Positions 58,623-64,000 of a stretch of DNA of 64,000 nucleotides are shown one piece after another. The notes under the pieces are model-generated. The model ran no database searches and was not told the origin of the DNA. It worked only from the letters and a program-made list of their open reading frames with translations. The translations under genes were made by a program, and so were the position numbers. Source of the stretch: Fremontodendron californicum (lineage: Eukaryota; Streptophyta; Magnoliopsida; Malvales; Malvaceae). Every line of letters starts with the position of its first letter. Position 1 is the first letter of the stretch. The stretch is from assembly GCA_030761205.1 (NCBI GenBank), contig JAULJL010000002.1, positions 21,369,010-21,433,009 of the forward strand, given 5' to 3'.

Positions 58623-59669
58623 TTACTTCGAATTCAGATATGTTTTACATTATTTTTTATTTTATATTAGATATAATCATTTTTATGTAATTTGAATGTT
58701 TACATCTAAAAATCAATTATTAATTTATTATTATTTTAAGAAAGATTTTGTTATAATATGATATTTTTAATTATATATATATTAAAATCAAGGGACAGAT
58801 TAATTGGTGACTTAAGTATTGATTAAAAATTATTTAGTTATCATTTTAAGATTTTTTTTTTAATATTTAATGTATTAGTTTTACTAAATATCAAAAAAAA
58901 AAAAAATCATTAATTCCACTTTTCTTTTTCTAAATACGAGCTTAATCAATACCATTAGACAATGATCAACAATTCTCATTTATCAATTGAAACAAAGGAA
59001 TTTACCAATTCAATCAGTTCTTTTGATAGTAATTTTAACGTTAACATATTTAATAAATATCATTGTCTTAGTTCCGTGTTTTAATTAGCCTTATAGCTCA
59101 AGACAAATATTACACCTAAAAAAAATTGTCTTTTTCTATAATTAATCATGAATTAATTGTTTTCCTCGAAAAAATGTTTAATCCAAATTTCGACACCTAA
59201 ATCCAGCTGGCCTGACCCACACTTTCATAAAGATCAAATTTTTTCTAAATATTAATCCAAAAAAGGATATAAAACTAATTTGTTATATAAAATCAATTTG
59301 TTAAATAATTTATTATAAAAAATATAATATATTATAAATTAATCATATTAATATTTAAAATAATTGATTTGATGAACTCAAATTTTAACATGTAAATATA
59401 TTATATTTATATTATGTATACATATAAATATTATGTACTAATAATTAAATCAAAATTGACAAATGACTATATTTGAAGAATAAATAAGAGTATAAGACTA
59501 AAATTTAAGAGCTCGTAAGACAATACAAAAAGGAAGTACCACTGATTAGGTATTGTTCAATTATTTGTTATAATGGTCATCTTAACTTAAAACTAATTTT
59601 ATAAAAAAATCATGATTAAAACTTATTTTGATATTTAAATCATAAGATTTAGAAAGAAAAAAAAAAAAA
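58623..59669. other. AT-rich spacer
   Basis: No gene, no clear repeat boundary. Long A/T tracts only. Confidence 0.5.
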
Positions 59670-60739
59670 ATGAGAGAGCGAGATAATATGAGAGAGGCGG
59701 CTGCCCCCTTACGCAGCCAATTTCCAGTCGACAGAAGATCCTTCTCAGACGTTTGGCAGGTTGATAGTAATGAAATTGTTACGTTGTTCATTGTTAATCT
59801 CTATAATCACGTACGTTTCAAGCCTCTTCTGGAATTTTTTGGGAGAGTAGGTTGATAATATGATCTTTTTATTTCCAAGAAGAGGAGACCTAGACGCTCA
59901 GATCTTTTCGGCTTCATTCGAGTAGTAGGTGCAGATGCAAGGCGTTTGATTATCCGATGCGATGGTGAGTATATCCTGGGAAAAGAGTATCTTTGACAAT
60001 GGCTAGGTTTGGTGCTGGAAACCGATCTTTTAAGAGCCATTTGAATGAAGACAGACTGAAAAAGAGAAATCATGAGGGCAGATCAGTGGAGTCTGCAACC
60101 AAGAGGGATGACAGATCTATTGTTAAGAGGGACGACAGAACTTACGTCCAGGCATTGTTGGACAAATCTAGAGACATTAATAAGGACTGTTTGGGAGAGA
60201 AGAAACATGATGCAAGTAGGAGTATAGTGATCAAGAAACAGACTAAAGGTGGGGATCCATGTGTTATTAAAGAGAGACAAGGGGAGGTTTCGAAAGAGTC
60301 ATCTACTATGGCAAACATTATTTCTGGTAATGGTACTTCTAAGAGTGGATCGGAAAAGGGACAGATTCACGGGGAACAAGCTACAGAAGCCAGATGTGGA
60401 AGGGTGATGGAGGGAGATCAGATTCCTATCGTTGTCAGGACTCCTTGCAATTGTTCATTGGCCCGAAAAACTATTCTTCAGCAAAGTGATGCAGTACAGA
60501 CTCAAAACGGAGTGGATGGGAAGGGGGACAATTTGCGTGCTGCAAGTAACAACTCTTTTTTGCTAAGGAATAATGACAATTTGAAGGAAACAGCCACCGA
60601 TGCCAACAGTGCTTCACAAACTCGAGGACATGTGGATTTGGTAAGTTCTCCCAACTTGATTTCGAAAGAAATAGAACTAGGAGAGGTCACAAAATCAGAG
60701 GAATGGTTGAAATTATCTGCTGTATGTTTGTTGCATGAA
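59670..60739 (+). pseudogene. LINE-type ORF1 remnant (RRM protein)
   Basis: The first part (about 59770-59990) resembles an RRM in broken frame: TLFIVNLYNHVRFKPLLEFF, FISKKRRPRRSDLFGFIRVV, then DARRLIIRCDGEYILG, and MARFGAGN after it. This order (RRM, then NMARFG) is common in plant L1-type ORF1 and related DUF4283-like proteins. The open part 59993-60739 is a charged, low-complexity tail (KKRNHEGRSVESATKRDDRS). It is cut by the E4 LTR at 60740, so the last ~48 codons of the apparent ORF are LTR sequence. A truncated RRM-type host gene cannot be excluded. Confidence 0.55.
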
Positions 60740-60990
60740 TGTAGACACCGGATTTTATCCGGGTTTAATTTTTTATTATTAAAACAAAAAAAAAATCAAA
60801 AATCAAAAAATCAAATTTTTTTTGGGATAATTCCGAAAATTAAAGAAAAAATCAAAAGAAATTCGAAATTAATAAAAAAATAAAAAAAACAAGTTTGGGT
60901 TGAAACAAACCTCTTTTTGGATTAAAATAGGACTCTAAAAAATGAGATTAAATTGAAATTCCTAATCCTAGTGGAACTAAATCTCTTATC

Positions 60991-60998
60991 TATAAAAA
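60991..60998 (+). promoter_or_regulatory. TATA box of the E4 LTR
   Basis: TATAAAAA about 250 bp into the LTR, followed about 30 bp on by an A/C-rich likely start region (CAAGAACACATCAG). Confidence 0.6.
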
Positions 60999-61530
60999 AG
61001 AACACAAGCACCACAATCAAGAACACATCAGAAAATATCAGAAATCAAGGAGAGTTAGAAGCAATCATAGTTTTTTTTTTTTTCGAAATAAATTTTTTTT
61101 TGAGAGAAAAAAAATTCGAAAAATTCAAAAGTGAGAGTTAGAATTTGTTTCGAAAAAATTCTTGAGAAAGAAAAGTTGGGTTTTAATTAGAGAAAACACA
61201 TACTAAAAGTTGGTGACCATTCGACGACCGACGGAGTAGATCGGAGGAGGTAAAGTTTCAAACTTCAATTCCAGATCTAGGAAATTCTAGAGAGATTCGG
61301 AAAAAACTAATTTGAATTTTGAAAACAGGAGATCGAAAGAAATTTTTGGTGATTTTTCGGGAATTTTTCGACCACCGGCACCGACGACGACAGTAGCGGC
61401 GGAGGCAGCAGCATCCCACCGGAACCTAGAAAAATCTGGGTTTGGTGTTCTTGAAGAATTTCAGAGAAAAAGAGTTTTTTTTTTAAAGAGGTAAAGAAAA
61501 TGACCAAAAAAAATGAGTGTTTTAAACAAA

Positions 61531-61587
61531 CATGTGGGTCGGGCCAGGCGGCCCGCGCGCGGCCCGCGCCTGGGCCCGACCCACATG
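61531..61587. other. 57-bp GC-rich near-perfect palindrome in the E4 LTR
   Basis: From CATGTGGGTCGGGCC to GGGCCCGACCCACATG around a GCCCGCGCGCGGCCCG centre, with one bulged base. Embedded in very AT-rich sequence about 510 bp downstream of the likely transcription start. Confidence 0.9.
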
Positions 61588-61959
61588 CTGTCTCCCTCCT
61601 TGTTTTTCTTTTGTTTGTTTTTTTTGTTCTTTGTGTTTTATTTGTTTGATTATTTATTAATTATTTATTATTTACTAATTGATTCTTTAGTGTTTTTTTT
61701 TTTTTGCAGATTTTTAATTTGTATATTACTATTATTATTTGTTTATTATTATTATTATTAATTATTTCACTAACCACATTTAAAAAAAAGTATTATTATT
61801 TTTAAAAAAAATATTATTAAATTATTATTATATTATACTTTATATTTTATATTTTATTAATAATTGTATATTTTTAATATTAACTATTAATTTATTTTTA
61901 AGATTAGATTAATTTAATTGAAGAATAATTATTTTTAAATTAATAAATTAAGATTTTTC

Positions 61960-62560
61960 CAAGGATGAAATTCAAAGAAATTACGAATGGTTAATTTTTG
62001 AGAAATTTCTATGTGAGAAATTTCTCTTAAAAATTCTCCAGAATGAATGGAATGATATTTTAAGAGATTAATTTCTATACCAATAAAAATCAAAAATTTA
62101 TTTTTTTAAGAATAATTAATTTTCAATATCTTTTTTCTCAAAATTGATTTTCCATAATAAATGCTTAATTAAAATTGAAGAATAAATTAAGATTTTTTCC
62201 GATAATGAAATTCAAGAAAGTTGCGAATGGATGACTTTTAAGAAATTTCTAGGTGAGAAAAATTCTCTTAAAAATTCTCCAGAAAGAATGAAAGAATATT
62301 TTAAGAGATGATTTTCGATATTAAAAATCAGAATTTATTTTTCAAACAAACCTTAATAAAATGTGGATTATTCTTGGAAGATTAATTTAAGAGAAATAAT
62401 TTGATTAAATAACTTAATTTTTCCGACGACAGAGCCTCTTCAATAGAATGAATGGTTTCTTTTGAATACTCTCGAGGTGAGAAAATATTTTTTAGTAATT
62501 TCTCCAGAATGAATGGAAGGAAGATCTAAAAAATAATCTCCGATATTTTTAACTTTAATA
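61960..62560 (+). repeat. three diverged ~245-bp direct repeats in E4 U5
   Basis: Copies at about 61960, 62205 and 62440 share GAATGGTT or similar, TTCTCTTAAAAATTCTCCAGAA and ATGGAA..GATATTTTAAGAGAT-like segments. The third copy is most diverged. Confidence 0.75.
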
Positions 62561-62814
62561 ATTAAAATGAAAATAGGATAGACAAGACCAATTAATTAAG
62601 ACTTTTAAGTATCACAAGACTAATTAGGTACAATCTCTTAGATAGGCGTTGTGAGGGTGCTAATCCTTCCTCACACGTAACCGTACTCCCGAACCTAGTT
62701 TTGATAAAGTAGACCAGAACCTATTCTTTTTAAGGTACCTTAGTCAAGCTTAGGATTACTTTAAATAGGATAGATTCGTAAAGGTGACTAATCACACCTA
62801 GATTAGATTATTAG

Positions 62815-62825
62815 TGGCGACTCCA
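62815..62825 (+). other. PBS-like 11-mer inside the E4 LTR
   Basis: TGGCGACTCCA, 61 bp before the real primer site, in the same conserved U5 context (ATCACACCTAG...AGTGGCGACTCCAT) as in E1 and E2. Confidence 0.65.
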
Positions 62826-62875
62826 TTGATTTGCGTCTAGCATGCTGAATTCGTATTTGGCACGTTAGGACAGTT

Positions 62876-62894
62876 TGGCGACTCCACTGGGGAT
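62876..62894 (+). other. primer binding site of E4
   Basis: TGGCGACTCCACTGGGGAT, three bases after the LTR; the complement fits the 3' end of a plant tRNA-Arg as I recall it (ends GTGGAGTCGCCA). Confidence 0.85.
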
Positions 62895-63694
62895 ACTTGA
62901 CAGTCGAGCCATAGATTAGTCTTGTGATACTTTAGGTTTGAAATATTGGTCTTTAAGTGTTTAATTTTTATGTATTTATCTGTTTATTTACTTTTACTTT
63001 TACTTTTATTTTTGATTTTGATTTTATTATTTGTACTAACAATTTTTATTTCATTGTACATTCATGGGTAAAGGAAGGTTTGAATGTCCCTTCGCACACA
63101 CGACACATTGCATATCATAAAGTCCTATACCCGGACTCGTCCCTTTTAGGAGGGGGTAAAGTACCTACGCCTCGAGAGGTGAAAACCTCCGCAACGGCTA
63201 GCGAAACACCTTCAGAGTGTAAAGTACCAAAGTCTTTGAGAGGTGATAAACCTCCGCCATAACTTTGGAAAATACTCTCACCCGAATTGAACCCTTCTGG
63301 TTGGAGCCTGTAATGGGTGAGGAATGGGGTGCCTTACTCATCCTACATGGATGATGTTAAGGAGCAATTTGGGGACCTTTTTAGCTTGGTCAAGTATACT
63401 AACCCAGCATATAAACAATACTTAAGTGGCCAAACTTTAAGATAGAGCCATATCCAAACCTTATATAGAGGAGAACCCGAATTTAGGACACATGAAGGGA
63501 CACTTCTTACCCTATACTTTTATCATTAACATGATGCTTTGTTTACCTAACACGTTTGTGTAGTGCTTACACATGTTGTATTTTTAACTTTTCATAAGTT
63601 TGTTGACATAACATCTAACTGTTTGTTTCTTTCTTTTCATACATCATGCATCTTCATAAAGTCATCTTGCCACATAACGGTCTAGATAAAAAGA
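62895..63694 (+). other. E4 5' leader
   Basis: Non-coding, with T-rich repeats (TTTTACTTTTAC) at about 62985-63025 and segments related to the E2 leader. No palindrome equivalent to that at 32457-32472 was found. Confidence 0.65.
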
Positions 63695-64000
63695 ATGTCT
63701 ACTGAATCCATGGAAAACCTGACAGTCGCCAAGCGTGAGTCTGCCAGTAGTTTGAAGCTTAGGTCTGAAGCAATCCAGCAAAGTACAGGAGATTGTCTTC
63801 TAGTCGGGTATGTCTCTACTCTTCCCGAGAGAGTTCACATGGATCTGGCACAGAACAACCTTGAAGATTTGATCAGCATTTGGCATTCCTGGAATGGAAC
63901 TCGACAAGAAACATTCAGACGAAAGTATGGGGATCTGGTCTTGCTCTTATCTGTTGAAATTGATAATAACCTGGTAAGAGCCATGATGCAATTTTGGGAC
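63695..64000 (+). CDS. Ogre-type ORF1, N-terminal part (runs off the window)
   Basis: 102 codons open to the window end, starting MSTESMENLTVAKRESASSL. Further motifs: LPERVHMDLAQNNLEDLISI, WNGTRQETFRRKYGDL, LLLSVEIDNNLVRAMMQFWD. This matches the start of the long ORF1 protein found before gag in plant Ogre-type elements (called DUF7745 in databases, from memory). The protein's role is unknown; its C-terminus is a coiled coil, as in the E3 remnant at 53401. The start is the first ATG after a leader without long frames. Intact as far as visible, so E4 could be an autonomous element. Confidence 0.8.
   Translation, partial: MSTESMENLTVAKRESASSLKLRSEAIQQSTGDCLLVGYVSTLPERVHMDLAQNNLEDLISIWHSWNGTRQETFRRKYGDLVLLLSVEIDNNLVRAMMQFWD

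Larger units (their letters stand above)
60740..62872 (+). repeat. 5' LTR of E4 (2133 bp)
   Basis: TGTAGACACCGGATTTTATC at the start, CACGTTAGGACA at the end, then GTT and the primer site. Internal features are listed separately. No gene seen; short ORFs are frame accidents. Confidence 0.85.
60740..64000 (+). mobile_element. E4: second Tat/Ogre-type element, 5' part
   Basis: LTR of 2133 bp, primer site, leader and open ORF1, running off the window. The LTR starts TGTAGACACC as in E1-E3 but is otherwise a different family, with GC-rich hairpin and shared U5 block. Inserted into the LINE remnant; ATGAA at 60735-60739 is the probable left copy of the target duplication. Confidence 0.85.

Noticed and set aside
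60740..60883. C-terminal 48 codons of the 296-aa ORF starting at 59993
   Set aside because: These codons lie in the E4 LTR; the LINE-type ORF is cut at 60739.

Overview
This is plant nuclear DNA, most likely from a dicot, and nearly all of it is nested transposable elements. The evidence for a plant is one intact SAUR (small auxin-up RNA) gene at 18058-18336 (-), Ty3/gypsy elements of the Tat/Ogre, Athila-like and chromovirus types, a Ty1/copia remnant, CACTA/En-Spm-type DNA transposon remnants and a LINE ORF1 remnant. I saw no rRNA or tRNA gene and no CRISPR array. The species cannot be named from the sequence.

Left part (1-16736), a three-deep nest. A chromovirus (12487-16736, +) is truncated in gag and carries stops and frameshifts. 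Its 5' side abuts the LTR and internal 3' end of an Athila-like element (10607-12486, +). That element is itself interrupted at 10606 by element E1 (1-10606, -), a Tat/Ogre-type element with a 4.5-kb LTR whose distal part lies outside the window.

Middle (16737-23327). A short low-copy island holds the SAUR gene. A CACTA/En-Spm-type element follows, with TTACCGACGGAAT-type subterminal repeats and a broken, spliced transposase gene of the plant Ptta/En/Spm type.

Element E3 (about 23328-54049, -) is a decayed gag-pol Tat/Ogre element with PR, RT, two RNase H modules (including the extra archaeal-type one), INT and an ORF1 remnant. Its integrase gene is split by element E2 (27154-46227, +). E2 is complete: two nearly identical LTRs of about 4.57 kb, a perfect AGCAG target duplication, an Arg-type primer binding site and a polypurine tract. 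It carries no pol gene. It encodes two intact gag-type proteins, a full gag (485 aa) and a second one of 316 aa lacking the capsid region. E1 carries the same pair. E1 and E2 are therefore copies of a gag-only, non-autonomous family that presumably uses pol supplied by E3-like relatives.

Right part (54050-64000). The end of E3 is a scrambled junction that includes a second 1.3-kb copy of the transposase/LTR chimera found at 23041-24309. Then come an LTR fragment, a copia protease-integrase remnant, a CACTA-type right end, an AT-rich spacer, a LINE ORF1 remnant, and the start of a second, different Ogre-type element E4 (60740 to the window end, +) with an open ORF1.

The most notable signals are the two-gag non-autonomous family, an 11-nt PBS-like sequence conserved inside the LTRs of both Tat families, a promoter-module swap between E1 and E2 LTRs, TTGACT (W-box-like) arrays at the LTR start, in-frame tandem repeats in the 3' regions, and the templated patchwork at 54050-55417.
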